A stretch of 64,000 bases of DNA from Mycobacterium sp. URHD0025 (GCF_000426065.1 NZ_AUEQ01000009.1:248001-312000), one strand, 5' to 3'. Counted from the stretch's first letter, positions 9,179-17,530 are shown. Notes: a model not told the origin generated them from the sequence alone. Translations and numbers: made by a program.

Positions 9179-9227
9179 CCAGACACCGCACCATCAGAGT
9201 TCTGTCGACGAGGGGAGGTTTCCGGGC

Positions 9228-10310
9228 GTGGGGTTCACCGACGTTGCGTGGGAGTCGCGCAGCACCGAGCAGCTGGCTCGCGACCTCACCGAAGGGCCCG
9301 GCCCGGCATCGGTCGGCGGTGCCGGCGCGGCCTGGATTCGGGTCGCCAACGAATTGGCAAATGTCTCTGCCGATTTCGACAAACTGGTGGCACGCTTGCG
9401 GACGGTCTGGGACAGCCAGGCTTCCACCGCGGCGGCCCAGCGCCTGGAAGAGTTCGGCAAGTGGTTGCAGGCCATCAGCCTGAGCGCGGCGGGCAATGGT
9501 CAGCGCGCTGAAGAAGCCGCGGTCGCCAACACGGTGGCGGTGCTGGCGATGCCCAGCGTGTCAGAGGCCATCGAGGCGAAGACCGCACAGGACATGATGG
9601 CGTCGCTGGCCGCGTACAACGGAGCCGTGCTGACCGGAACGTTCGCCGAGTTCGACGCGGCCGCCACCGCCGATCAGGCCAACGCCGCGGCAGTCATGCA
9701 GCAGTACGAGGAGGCAGCCGCTCCCCTGGCCCAGCCGTGGGAGCAGCCGCTGCCTCCGCAGGTGTCGAACGGCGGCGCGCTGAAAGCCGAACAGGGCGGC
9801 GAGGGCGCCGCAGGGGGTGGCGGCGGGTCGGCCGGTGGCGCGGCGGCGGTGCCACCGCCGCCGTTGATGCCCATGTTCGCACCGGGCGTCAAGTCGAGCA
9901 GTGACCCGAAGGGGTTGCAGAAGACCGGATTCTCGGGCACCGGCTCGTCCTCCGGCACCGGCATGGGCGGGACGCCCTACGCGCCGATGGGCGCCATGGG
10001 CCGCAACGACCAGCACCGTGATTACGAATCGGTACAACCCGCAGCGACGTTGGACGGGGCGGGTGAACCCGGCGCCGGGGTTTCCGACGCCGGGCAGGCG
10101 TGGTTACCCGCGGCACAGCAGAACGACGCACCGTTCACGGTGTCGAACGTCAGCTGGGGTCCCGATACCGCGGTGTTCGACGAACTCGCCGCACCCGAGG
10201 TGCCCGCGGGTGAGGGCTTCGCCGACGAACCGGAGCGCACGCTCGAGCAGGTGGACAACCGCTGGGTCACTCCCCCGGTGATCGGCGTCGACCGGGGACT
10301 GAGCCTATGA
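9228..10310 (+). CDS. PPE-family protein
   Basis: The first 180 residues form the PPE domain: ESRSTEQLARDLTEGPGPAS, then WIRVANELANVSADFDKLV, with the WXG-like turn replaced by TVWDSQAS, then helices 4 and 5. The classical Pro-Pro-Glu is absent, as in PPE68/PPE69-like proteins at ESX loci. Residues about 180-360 are a Gly/Pro-rich linker and a C-terminal tail ending in WVTPPVIGVDRGLSL. It should pair with the PE protein encoded directly upstream and be bound by EspG encoded immediately downstream. GTG at 9228 follows GAGGGGAGG. The stop overlaps the espG start in ATGA. Confidence 0.85.
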   Translation: MGFTDVAWESRSTEQLARDLTEGPGPASVGGAGAAWIRVANELANVSADFDKLVARLRTVWDSQASTAAAQRLEEFGKWLQAISLSAAGNGQRAEEAAVANTVAVLAMPSVSEAIEAKTAQDMMASLAAYNGAVLTGTFAEFDAAATADQANAAAVMQQYEEAAAPLAQPWEQPLPPQVSNGGALKAEQGGEGAAGGGGGSAGGAAAVPPPPLMPMFAPGVKSSSDPKGLQKTGFSGTGSSSGTGMGGTPYAPMGAMGRNDQHRDYESVQPAATLDGAGEPGAGVSDAGQAWLPAAQQNDAPFTVSNVSWGPDTAVFDELAAPEVPAGEGFADEPERTLEQVDNRWVTPPVIGVDRGLSL

Positions 10311-11131
10311 CCGTATCCACGGGAGCGCCGCCGGCACCACAGTTCGTCCTCGCCGAGGACGAATTGCATGTCCTGGCAACGCGTCTCGGAGTCCAGGCGC
10401 TGCCACTGGTGCTGGATCTGCGCCCGCGACACCCTACCGAAACAGCACGGGCCGAAGCCGCCGACCGGGCCACCCAGAGCCTGGCCGAACGCGGCCTGAT
10501 CGTGGCCGGGGAGGTCAGCGCCGAAGTCGCCGAATTGGTGCAGTCGCTGCAGCGGCCCGAGCGCGAGCTGGCGATGCGTTTGGTGACCCCCGACGGCCTG
10601 GCCCGCGTGACCGTCGTACGGTCTGGGACACAGTGCATTTCGGCCTGCCGAGTCGGCCGTGAGATCACCTTGCACATGGTCGCCGACGGCGCAGGCCTGC
10701 CCAGTGCCTCCCGGGCCCTGCTGCGTCAGCTCCCGGCCTCCGCAGCCGCCGAGATCAGCCCGGTGGGCGGGCCGCTCAGCGAGGTCAGCCAGGCATTGTC
10801 GGACACCCATGACGCCACGGTGTTGTCCGACCGCATCCGGGCGCTCGGAGCCGACGCCCGGTCCGCGATGATGCTGGGTTCGGCGTTGGCAGCCCGGCTG
10901 GCATTCGCCGAGATCGTCTACTACGCACTCGATGAGGATGCCGGCCGGATCTCGCGGTCCGCCGGCGCGGCCGGCGTCTTCTACACCAAACGTGGACGTC
11001 TCGTCGGCGCCCCCAGCGCCTCGCCCAGCGGCCAGTTGTGGACCACCCTGAAGCCGGGGTCGGACCACACGATCAAGCAGGCCATCGGCCAGCTTGTCGA
11101 GCTGTCCAGCTACAGATGGGGGGACCGCTAG
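10307..11131 (+). CDS. espG: ESX secretion-associated chaperone EspG
   Basis: EspG proteins bind the helical tip of PPE proteins in the cytosol and keep PE/PPE pairs soluble for export through their own ESX system. This 274-residue product has the family layout: an N-terminal strand-helix unit (FVLAEDELHVLATRLGVQ), a central beta sheet around LVTPDGLARVTVVRSG, and a C-terminal half ending in LWTTLKPGSDHTIKQAIGQL. Its start overlaps the PPE stop by 4 bp, so it is translationally coupled to its presumed client. A second, divergent EspG-like gene lies at 11884-12672. Confidence 0.9.
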   Translation: MTVSTGAPPAPQFVLAEDELHVLATRLGVQALPLVLDLRPRHPTETARAEAADRATQSLAERGLIVAGEVSAEVAELVQSLQRPERELAMRLVTPDGLARVTVVRSGTQCISACRVGREITLHMVADGAGLPSASRALLRQLPASAAAEISPVGGPLSEVSQALSDTHDATVLSDRIRALGADARSAMMLGSALAARLAFAEIVYYALDEDAGRISRSAGAAGVFYTKRGRLVGAPSASPSGQLWTTLKPGSDHTIKQAIGQLVELSSYRWGDR

Positions 11132-11208
11132 ATCCGCTCCGTGTTCACCAGCGAATTCTCAACCACCGTCCGGCGATTCACGCCGGGTATGACAAAGAGA
11201 GGTAAAGC

Positions 11209-11478
11209 ATGACGCTTCATCTGACGCCTGCGGAAGCTCAGCAAAAGATCGAGAACATCGACAAACAGATGATGGATGTCCGGCGGCTGGCCACCCAGAT
11301 CCTCGACCAGACCGAGGCGATGACGGCCAGTTCGTGGACGGGCGGCAAGGCGGCAAAGTTCCGCGGCATCATGACGCAGCACCACGAAGACTTCAACTAC
11401 GTCATCAACAACCTGCAGCACATCGTCGACAAGGGAAAGTCAGACATCAACACCCTTGTCAGCCACGACGCCGACTAG
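11209..11478 (+). CDS. WXG100 protein (EsxB-like)
   Basis: The 89-residue protein is a helix-turn-helix hairpin with the WXG turn in ASSWTGGKAAKF (about residues 41-52). Size and motif fit the ESAT-6/CFP-10 superfamily. It is encoded 19 bp before a second protein of the same size and should form a heterodimer with it that is exported by the ESX machine. ATG at 11209 follows AGAGAGG. No strong YxxxD/E motif is seen in its C-terminal tail (SDINTLVSHDAD), which usually sits in one member of each pair. Confidence 0.88.
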   Translation: MTLHLTPAEAQQKIENIDKQMMDVRRLATQILDQTEAMTASSWTGGKAAKFRGIMTQHHEDFNYVINNLQHIVDKGKSDINTLVSHDAD

Positions 11479-11497
11479 ACATCGAAAGGTTTGATCA

Positions 11498-11788
11498 ATG
11501 GACACGGATAGCATTCGGTACCAGTACGGATCCAACTACGCGTCCCTGGACGACATTCAGGGTGCGACCAACAACGCGCAGGCGATGCGCGAAGAGGTAA
11601 GCCAGGTCTTCGCCGCCCTTCAGGGCGTGTACGAGGGCGAGGCCGCGGCGACACTGCACCAGAAGCAGGTTCAGATCCTGGAGCAGATGGACGCGATCCT
11701 CAACGAGATCACCCAGACCCGGTCCGGGGGCAATCAGTCGCAGGAAGACGCGGCGGCGCTCGACGCCCACCTCGCCGGCGGCTTCTAG
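11498..11788 (+). CDS. WXG100-superfamily partner (EsxA-like, variant turn)
   Basis: This 96-residue helical hairpin follows the EsxB-like gene by 19 bp. The turn reads GVYEGEAAA, so the conserved Trp of WXG is Tyr while Gly is kept. The remaining pattern (long heptad-like helices, C-terminal DAHLAGGF) resembles EsxA/EsxC-type partners. Together the two products should form the secreted Esx heterodimer. The N-terminus contains YASLD, which resembles YxxxD but lies at the wrong end. A strong hairpin immediately downstream probably ends this transcript. Confidence 0.85.
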   Translation: MDTDSIRYQYGSNYASLDDIQGATNNAQAMREEVSQVFAALQGVYEGEAAATLHQKQVQILEQMDAILNEITQTRSGGNQSQEDAAALDAHLAGGF

Positions 11789-11803
11789 GACGTGGTTTTG
11801 TTG

Positions 11804-11841
11804 GCGGGCTCGGTTGTCGGCTCCATCGCAACCGAGCCCGC
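11804..11841 (+). terminator. Strong stem-loop terminator after the esx pair
   Basis: A perfect 13-bp stem GCGGGCTCGGTTG / CAACCGAGCCCGC encloses a 12-nt loop and starts 15 bp after the second esx stop. The T-run is poor, as usual in mycobacteria. It cleanly separates the PE/PPE/espG/esx transcript from the next gene group. Confidence 0.75.
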
Positions 11842-11883
11842 TTGCTCGTCGCATATCCGCTGCCAGAAAGAAAGGGGCTCAAC

Positions 11884-12672
11884 ATGATTACTGACAAAGT
11901 GGCCCCGCTGCGCCACGACGTCGAGCCGTGGTTCATGAGCGGATTCGACTTCAGGTGCCTGTGTGAGGTGATAGGCCTCGATCGCCTTCCGTTTCCACTC
12001 GCGTATCGCAACAGCAAACAGCGGTACGAGGAAGAACTGGAGGCCGACAGACAGGTTGCGCTGGCGCGGCAGCGCGCCGGGATGACTGAGACGCGGCTAC
12101 TCATACTCGACGCACTGCGCTCCCCGCTATTTCTGCTGCAGGGGTTCGGAGAGATCGAGGACGGCGCAGGGGCCAGGCTCTATCGTCTGTTCGGAGTGAT
12201 CGGAGCGACGGGATACTGCGCGGTCATCACCCAGGATCCCAGTGCGCAGACGATCTTCGGCGACGACATCCAGATCATCGGGTGCGTGAACGTCGATTTT
12301 CCAAAGGTTGTTGTTGAGGCTTTGCCGGAGTACAAGCCCGGCCGTAGACCACGTAAAGACGGTCAGTTCGAGGACGAGACTCCCGCGCAGGTGCTGCGCG
12401 ACTCGCGAATCACCGGTTCAATTCTGCTCTCCGGCTCCTCGGAATTCACCAGGGATTACACCCTGCGCAACGAGAACCATCTGACCCTGATCAACGTGGC
12501 TGACGACGGCGCGTACCTCGTGAACGAAGGCACCAGTTCGTTCCAGATCATTCCAGCCACCGTGCCTAACCTCCTGGCCGCCTTCAAGAAAATTGAGATT
12601 GCACAGCTCAGGGCCGTAGAAGATCGAATTGCCGCGGCAAGATCGGACCAAGAGTTCAATGGCATACCTTAG
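11884..12672 (+). CDS. Second, divergent EspG-like protein
   Basis: The 262-residue protein shows the EspG N-terminal signature FDFRCLCEVIGLDRLPFPL (residues 21-39), then a helical segment and a strand FGVIGATGYCAVITQD. It therefore probably belongs to the EspG chaperone family, though it is much diverged from the espG at 10307-11131. The C-terminal part (SRITGSILLSGSSEFTRDYT) is not typical. It heads a group of four genes, overlapping the next by 14 bp, and its natural client may be the EspB-like protein or the ketosynthase-like protein of the same group. ATG at 11884 follows AAGAAAGGGG. Base composition is lower in GC than the upstream operon. Confidence 0.65.
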   Translation: MITDKVAPLRHDVEPWFMSGFDFRCLCEVIGLDRLPFPLAYRNSKQRYEEELEADRQVALARQRAGMTETRLLILDALRSPLFLLQGFGEIEDGAGARLYRLFGVIGATGYCAVITQDPSAQTIFGDDIQIIGCVNVDFPKVVVEALPEYKPGRRPRKDGQFEDETPAQVLRDSRITGSILLSGSSEFTRDYTLRNENHLTLINVADDGAYLVNEGTSSFQIIPATVPNLLAAFKKIEIAQLRAVEDRIAAARSDQEFNGIP

Positions 12673-13723
12673 TGCGGTTTCGACGTATGTCCCCGGCGGC
12701 ACAGACAGCCTCGGTCGGCCGACGCATCTCTCGACCTCGGCGACTGACATGCAGTCGGTTCACCAGATGGTGGAAGTCGCTGCGCGGCAGATCGATCCCG
12801 CCATGTTGTCAGCGGCGGCGGACAGCATGGCCGCTTCATTTCATTGCGGAACCCTCTATCAGGGCGAACACTTCTGGCCGATAACGAATTCACTCCAACA
12901 GGCGGTGCTGGGGAAGACCTCTGCCGGATCGGCAACAGAAATTCGGCAGTTCTGTTCTGGCGGCCTGTACGGCGTGATGCTCGCCGACGCGGTGCTGCAG
13001 GCGGGTTGGGCCGGCGACCACGCGATGGTGACTGGCGGTGACAGCCTCTTCTACTTCGACCGACACGAATATGCGGCCAGCCCGGCGACCGAGGGATCGC
13101 TGCTGGGCGACAGCGCATTCTGTGCAGTCTTGAACCGGCATGAAGGATTCGCCCAGATCGTTTCTACCGCGGCACGCTCGCACAATCCCTCGGCGGACAT
13201 GATGCGGGCCCGAGTGGACCGAGGCGTCGACGACCCAACGTTTCCGACTCTGGCGGATTGGATTGCCCGATGGGAAGACTATCCGCGACGCGGCCCACGG
13301 ACGTTGTCAGACAACGCGATGGATAGCTTCCGCATCGCCATCGACACCGTGACCGAGTGCTACGAACGCGTGGGCCTCACCCCGGAAGACATCGATTGGT
13401 TTGCCCCGTCTTTCATCGAGCCGCGACAGGTGACAGACGCACTCGCGAAGCACGCCCAACTCCAGCCGACGCCAGGCCTGCACGAATTCGCAGCACAGTT
13501 CGGGCATCTGACAGTCTCGGACTTCGGAGTGAATCTTGCCTATCTGATGAACCACGAGATCGCCAAGCCCGGCGATCTCGTGATGTTGTTCGCCGCCGGA
13601 AATTTCGTCAACTCGGCCGCGGTTCTGCTTCGAATCGTGAAGGAGGTGAAGCTGCCATTCAACACGTCGCCATCGGATTTCAGCACCACGCTAACGATCG
13701 CCGCAGAGGAGAACAATGACTAG
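12659..13723 (+). CDS. Ketosynthase III (FabH)-fold protein lacking the catalytic His and Asn
   Basis: The 354-residue protein follows the FabH/KAS III fold from end to end. The nucleophile region is IRQFCSGGLYGVMLAD with Cys99, followed by the core strand MVTGGDSLF and GDSAFCAVLNR, and the C-terminal half aligns as GLTPEDIDWFAPSFIEPRQV. In FabH the last segment reads DWxxPHQAN; here the catalytic His is Ser251. The HGNTSAAS loop reads FGHLTVSD, so the catalytic Asn is His283. Cys99 could still carry an acyl group, but decarboxylative condensation as in FabH is unlikely. The ATG at 12659 overlaps the EspG-like gene by 14 bp. A ketosynthase-fold protein inside an ESX gene group is unusual; its role is unknown. 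Confidence 0.8.
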   Translation: MAYLSAVSTYVPGGTDSLGRPTHLSTSATDMQSVHQMVEVAARQIDPAMLSAAADSMAASFHCGTLYQGEHFWPITNSLQQAVLGKTSAGSATEIRQFCSGGLYGVMLADAVLQAGWAGDHAMVTGGDSLFYFDRHEYAASPATEGSLLGDSAFCAVLNRHEGFAQIVSTAARSHNPSADMMRARVDRGVDDPTFPTLADWIARWEDYPRRGPRTLSDNAMDSFRIAIDTVTECYERVGLTPEDIDWFAPSFIEPRQVTDALAKHAQLQPTPGLHEFAAQFGHLTVSDFGVNLAYLMNHEIAKPGDLVMLFAAGNFVNSAAVLLRIVKEVKLPFNTSPSDFSTTLTIAAEENND

Positions 13724-14048
13724 TCCATTCAACGGCCTGGACGCCGCCACCGCTGACGGAAAACTCTACCTTCACCTCGAGCCGTCAGTCGTCGACGAAC
13801 TCGAGAGAAACGCGTTCGATCCCTATGAACAGAAGTTGGACGCGATAGTCAAGAACGCCCTGGACGACACCACGGGCTACTTCGGAGCAAATGCGAACAA
13901 CGACCTCGCGAAGGCCATGGAGAACGCCTTCAACGCCAAGGGAAAAGCGCTGACCGATTACGTCCGGGAGCAGCTGACCCAGACGCGCCAATTCGTGAAG
14001 ACCGCACGTGACGCCGCGAATGCCCTGAAGGCACACGAGGCTGAATAG
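13716..14048 (+). CDS. Small helical protein, possibly WXG100-like
   Basis: The 110-residue, charged and almost entirely helical protein has no clear family. A turn-like TGYFGANANND sits near the middle between two long helices, so it could be a distant WXG100-type hairpin with Phe-Gly in place of Trp-x-Gly. The start overlaps the ketosynthase-like gene by 8 bp behind GAGGAG, and the EspB-like gene follows 31 bp later. It may be the export partner of either neighbour. No signal peptide or membrane segment is seen. Confidence 0.7.
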   Translation: MTSPFNGLDAATADGKLYLHLEPSVVDELERNAFDPYEQKLDAIVKNALDDTTGYFGANANNDLAKAMENAFNAKGKALTDYVREQLTQTRQFVKTARDAANALKAHEAE

Positions 14049-14079
14049 ACATCGCAAGCAGGCTAGAAGGTAATACATA

Positions 14080-15843
14080 ATGAGTGGCTTCGGGAATGAA
14101 ATGGGCGCCATGTTCGGCGGCGAGATGACCAGCTCGTACACCCCTCGTTGGAACGAATCAGAGTGGAATACCCTGATGGGCGGGAGGCACCAGCCCGATA
14201 GTCAAGACGGCGAATTGAAAGATCAAACCGTCAATGCGATTCCCGATGTGTCCATCTCGAAGGAAACAACGCCACCGGATACCTCGAAGCTCGGCGAAAT
14301 CAAGGGGCTGGATTCCGACCAAACTGTCGCGGATCAAGTGACGGCCGCGACCACCGGCGGCAAGAAAATCAACTGGGAGAGTTGGACCTTCAAAGAGCTT
14401 CGCGAAGAAGCGGCAGGGTTGAAGCTCAAGGAGATCGGAGATCTGGCGACGGCATGGACGACTCACGGGACCAACCTCAAGGAACATTCCGAGACCTTCA
14501 AGGACAAGGTCGGGAACGCGATAACCGGTAAGTGGTCCGGCGATAGCGCGACGGCGGCCGAAGCGGCATCCAAGCAAGTCACCAAGACTTCGATCTATGA
14601 TTTCACGCCTTCGTCAGAGGAGATTTCCGACCGGCTCGGTGTACTCAAGGAAGCTTTCTCAACAGTTCAGGGAGACTTCCCGAAGTACGCGGACCACAAG
14701 CTGATCGACGACTTTGATACATACGACAAAAAGAAGCTCGATGACAAGGCGCACGAGTTCAATACGAAGTACCACTTCGATGAGGGAAATCACCTGAGGC
14801 TCGCCAACGGCCAGTACGTGGACGTGAACACCGCGGTCGACGAGAAGCACCGGATCGAACAATCGATCAGGGACTATCAGGACGCGGTACACCTCTTCAG
14901 CGGCACCTATCAGCCGGCTATCGAAGCGGTGGCACAGAACTTTCCCAACCTTCCTCCTTTACCCAACATGAAGTTCGAAGCTCCGACTGGGCCCGGTGGC
15001 CCGGGCGGGCCTGGTGGTACAACCCCATACACGCCGGGATCTGGCGGTGGCGGTGGCGGTCCGAAGATCGACACCCCGAAGTTCGACCCGTCGTCCATCG
15101 ACAAGCCAAAGATCGACACCCCCAAGATCGACAAGCCGACCGGACTCGACCCCAATAAGCCTGGTGATCAAAACTCCACGACTGATCCCACCAAGGATGC
15201 CCTCGACAGCCTGACCGATCCGGTCAAGTCCGCGATCGACTCGGCCACCGGAGCTGCCAAGGATGCGGCCGGCCAGCTGGCCGATGCCATGAAGAACGCT
15301 GCCGGCCAAAACCCGCTGGGCCAGGGCCTCCAGGGTCCGCCCGAAGGTGTCCTCGGCCTCGGACCGCAAGGTCTCGGGGGCGCGGGAGCGGGCAAGGGCG
15401 CCGGTGGTGCAGGCGGCGGAGTCCCCTTGCGCGGCTTGCCAAGTGGCCTTCCGACCGGCACACCTGCGACCGCTGCGGCGAAAATGCCTGCCTCGGCGGC
15501 CGGCGCGGGAGCAGGCCTGGGCGCCGGGGCGGGCTCCCCCGGTGCGGGGGCCCCGGCCGCTGGCCAGCGCGCCGGTGATCAGAACGGCAAGGGGCACCAG
15601 GTCAACAAGGCGTTGCGCCGCAAGAAGAACGGCAAGGACGTCATCGGCGACGCCGAGGCGTCGGTGCCGGTAGTCGGCGCCGATGAGGAAGCCGCGCAGA
15701 CCGAGAGCGTGCCGGTCGATCAGCCCGAATCTCGCCGCCGCATTCCGCAGCGCGGAACCACCTGGCAACCCGACTCGGCTGTGCAGCCCGGACCTGTGCG
15801 GCCCGCCCGTGGGTCGCAGGTCACGCCGGGTCGCTCGGAGTGA
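14080..15843 (+). CDS. EspB-like ESX substrate with WXG motif and long disordered tail
   Basis: The 587-residue protein has a helical N-terminal region (to about 300). It contains a WXG turn GKWSGDSATAAEAASKQ (about residues 147-163) and long helices through HRIEQSIRDYQDAVHLFSG, a plan like the PE-PPE-type bundle of EspB. Residues about 310-370 are Gly/Pro/Lys-rich with repeated PKIDTPK units. Residues 370-587 are Ala/Gly/Pro-rich and end with basic and acidic patches. It is likely secreted by the ESX system with help from the EspG-like protein of the same group. DNA for residues 40-290 is visibly AT-richer than flanking genes. It ends 3 bp from the convergent WXG gene. Confidence 0.7.
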   Translation: MSGFGNEMGAMFGGEMTSSYTPRWNESEWNTLMGGRHQPDSQDGELKDQTVNAIPDVSISKETTPPDTSKLGEIKGLDSDQTVADQVTAATTGGKKINWESWTFKELREEAAGLKLKEIGDLATAWTTHGTNLKEHSETFKDKVGNAITGKWSGDSATAAEAASKQVTKTSIYDFTPSSEEISDRLGVLKEAFSTVQGDFPKYADHKLIDDFDTYDKKKLDDKAHEFNTKYHFDEGNHLRLANGQYVDVNTAVDEKHRIEQSIRDYQDAVHLFSGTYQPAIEAVAQNFPNLPPLPNMKFEAPTGPGGPGGPGGTTPYTPGSGGGGGGPKIDTPKFDPSSIDKPKIDTPKIDKPTGLDPNKPGDQNSTTDPTKDALDSLTDPVKSAIDSATGAAKDAAGQLADAMKNAAGQNPLGQGLQGPPEGVLGLGPQGLGGAGAGKGAGGAGGGVPLRGLPSGLPTGTPATAAAKMPASAAGAGAGLGAGAGSPGAGAPAAGQRAGDQNGKGHQVNKALRRKKNGKDVIGDAEASVPVVGADEEAAQTESVPVDQPESRRRIPQRGTTWQPDSAVQPGPVRPARGSQVTPGRSE

Positions 15844-15846
15844 CGG

Positions 15847-16143
15847 TCAGGGATTGTCCTGCTGTTCCAGGGCGTCGGCGGTGAGGTATAGGCCGTCGGC
15901 GTAGTAGTCGAGCAGGTCGGTCTTCGCGGTGATCGACCCGTCGACCCACTCCAGCTGCGCCTTATAGCCTTTGGCGCCGTCGGCGAACTGCTTGCCGATC
16001 TTGTCGTGCCCCCAGGCTTCGCCTTCACCGCTGAGCATCTGCATCAGCGCCGACTGCACGGCTTTCATATCGTTGCTGACCGAAGCGAGGTAGCGCGCAG
16101 TGCCGCGTAGCTCGGCCGGCGTGACGCCCAGCGGTACGGTCAT
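15847..16143 (-). CDS. Small WXG-type protein, second delivery set
   Basis: The 98-residue protein is a helical hairpin with GEGEAWGHDKIGKQFADG at the turn and LLDYYADGLYLTADALEQQ in the C-terminal helix. The latter contains YLTAD, matching the YxxxD/E export motif. It is a clear paralogue of the protein at 40705-41001 (shared WVDGS, LLDYY and GEAW/GAAW patterns). It is probably the Esx-like partner of the orphan WXG100-like N-terminal domain encoded two genes upstream. The start overlaps the stop of the YbaB-like gene in ATGA. It is the last gene of the 25-kb minus-strand string. Confidence 0.8.
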   Translation of the reverse strand: MTVPLGVTPAELRGTARYLASVSNDMKAVQSALMQMLSGEGEAWGHDKIGKQFADGAKGYKAQLEWVDGSITAKTDLLDYYADGLYLTADALEQQDNP

Positions 16144-16586
16144 CGCGCGCTCCTCACGGTGGGGTAGTCCCCGGGTTCTTCGTCGCCGTCTCCGTGTCGA
16201 ACAGCCACCACCGTCGACAACAGATTCCTGATGTCGGGGGCTCCTTCGACGATGTCGGACAGCGAGGGCATCTGCTCCCGCCGCTGTGCCAGCGGGGCAA
16301 GCAATTGCGCCATCATCCGCTCGATGTCACGCGTCGCATCCTGGGCGGCGGCCGTGATGTACCCGCCGAGATCGCCGAGATCGTACTCATCCAAATAAGT
16401 TTCGCTGACCGCTGTGTGGATGACGATGCCGCGGGAGTCCACTGTCACCGTGACGGTGCCGTCGGCGCCGGTACCTGTCGCCGACAAAGCTGCCCGCTCC
16501 GCCTCTACAGCAGCCAGGTCCGCAAATTGCTCCTGCACGAGCGCGAGCGCATCGATGAGTTCATGCCGCGCCGTATCGTTGTCCAT
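16140..16586 (-). CDS. YbaB/EbfC-family protein, second delivery set
   Basis: The 148-residue protein has an N-terminal helix (LIDALALVQEQFADLAAVEAE), YbaB-type strands (GTVTVTVDSRGIVIHTAV), a helix (YLDEYDLGDLGGYITAAAQ) and a short tail ending YPTVRSAR. It is paralogous to the protein at 41006-41470, which shares the YLDEYDL, MPSLSDIV and FPTVRS/YPTVRS segments. YbaB-like proteins in ESX loci (EspL) support substrate stability; here it may escort the neighbouring WXG-like products. ATG at 16584-16586 is chosen by alignment with the paralogue. The upstream CDS ends 2 bp away and the downstream one overlaps by 4 bp. Confidence 0.8.
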   Translation of the reverse strand: MDNDTARHELIDALALVQEQFADLAAVEAERAALSATGTGADGTVTVTVDSRGIVIHTAVSETYLDEYDLGDLGGYITAAAQDATRDIERMMAQLLAPLAQRREQMPSLSDIVEGAPDIRNLLSTVVAVRHGDGDEEPGDYPTVRSAR

Positions 16587-16588
16587 GC

Positions 16589-17530
16589 CTAGTCCCCATC
16601 CCCACCGCTCGCCGCCGCGGCTCCGCCGCCGTCCGCCGTCGACGCCCTGTTGCTGTGTGCCGCCGCTCGGCCCCGCACCCCACCGGTGACGGCAGTGGGC
16701 ACCGAGCCGAGGACGGAAACAGGGTCGATCTCGCTGCCGGTGGCCAGTGCACCGGTGACCTTCTTCGACATGCCGGCGACGTATCCGACGGCCGCACCCT
16801 TGACCGCCGAATTGCCCAGTAGCCGCTGGCCGTAGATGCTGACCGTGCCCTGGGTGGCACCGCCGACGGAGTTGGCCAGCGCGACCACTCCCAGCCGGTC
16901 CCAATCGACACCGGTCTGATGCCCCTTGGACTGTTGGACCCCCTGGATGAACAGTTCCTGCCCCAGGGCTTCGGCCGCCTCGACGCCGGACTTCTTGATG
17001 ATCCGGTGCACGGTGGTTTTCGTCATCGCCTTGCCCAGGTCGGTCATGACGTCCTTCATCAGCACGGCCACCATCCGGCGGATCGCGGCGGTGGTCGTCA
17101 CCTCGATGAGCGGGATCTCGGCCGCCGATGCGCCGAATGTCACCGACGTCTGAGCCAGCGCCCACGAGATCTCGAACGCCGCGATGGCCAGGGAGGTCAA
17201 GATCTGCAGCTTGGTGTATTCGATGTTCTTGCCGGTACTCTCGGCGAGCTCACCGAGCGCCGCCATCGCATCGGCGAGTTTGTCGACCGTGGCATCACCG
17301 TCGAACAACATCGCGAACTGCTTGTCAGCGGCGCCGGCGGTCACTCCCTGCAGGACAGCACTGGTGCTGGCCCGCATCCGGTTCAGTTCGGGTATCAGAT
17401 CTCTCAATTGTTCGGCACGATCGCCCCATTCACCGCCGATGCGGTACATGGCGTCCTCGTCACCTTTGGGCCATTGCGAGCCGACCAGGTAGGACACCCA
17501 CTGTAAAGGGCCGGGAATCTGCAGGGTCAC
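16589..17530 (-). CDS. Orphan CpnT-like WXG100-type N-terminal delivery domain
   Basis: The 313-residue protein aligns by eye over its length with the first 300 residues of the giant protein. Shared segments are LQWVSYL near the start, EKQFAMLFDG/DKQFAMLFDG, a hydrophobic helix ending EIS, a second helical domain, and the G-rich end after KGHxxxxWDR. This is the delivery domain of CpnT-like type VII toxins, but no effector follows; it stops after a short Gly/Ala tail. I chose GTG at 17528-17530 because its ribosome site (GGGGGAT) is good and it aligns with the giant's start; a start at 17575 is possible. It may be a stand-alone partner or the remnant of a second toxin. Confidence 0.78.
   Translation of the reverse strand: MTLQIPGPLQWVSYLVGSQWPKGDEDAMYRIGGEWGDRAEQLRDLIPELNRMRASTSAVLQGVTAGAADKQFAMLFDGDATVDKLADAMAALGELAESTGKNIEYTKLQILTSLAIAAFEISWALAQTSVTFGASAAEIPLIEVTTTAAIRRMVAVLMKDVMTDLGKAMTKTTVHRIIKKSGVEAAEALGQELFIQGVQQSKGHQTGVDWDRLGVVALANSVGGATQGTVSIYGQRLLGNSAVKGAAVGYVAGMSKKVTGALATGSEIDPVSVLGSVPTAVTGGVRGRAAAHSNRASTADGGGAAAASGGDGD

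Noticed and set aside
12659..13723. Ordinary FabH for fatty-acid or mycolic-acid synthesis
   Set aside because: The catalytic His and Asn positions are changed, and the neighbours are ESX-type genes, not lipid genes.
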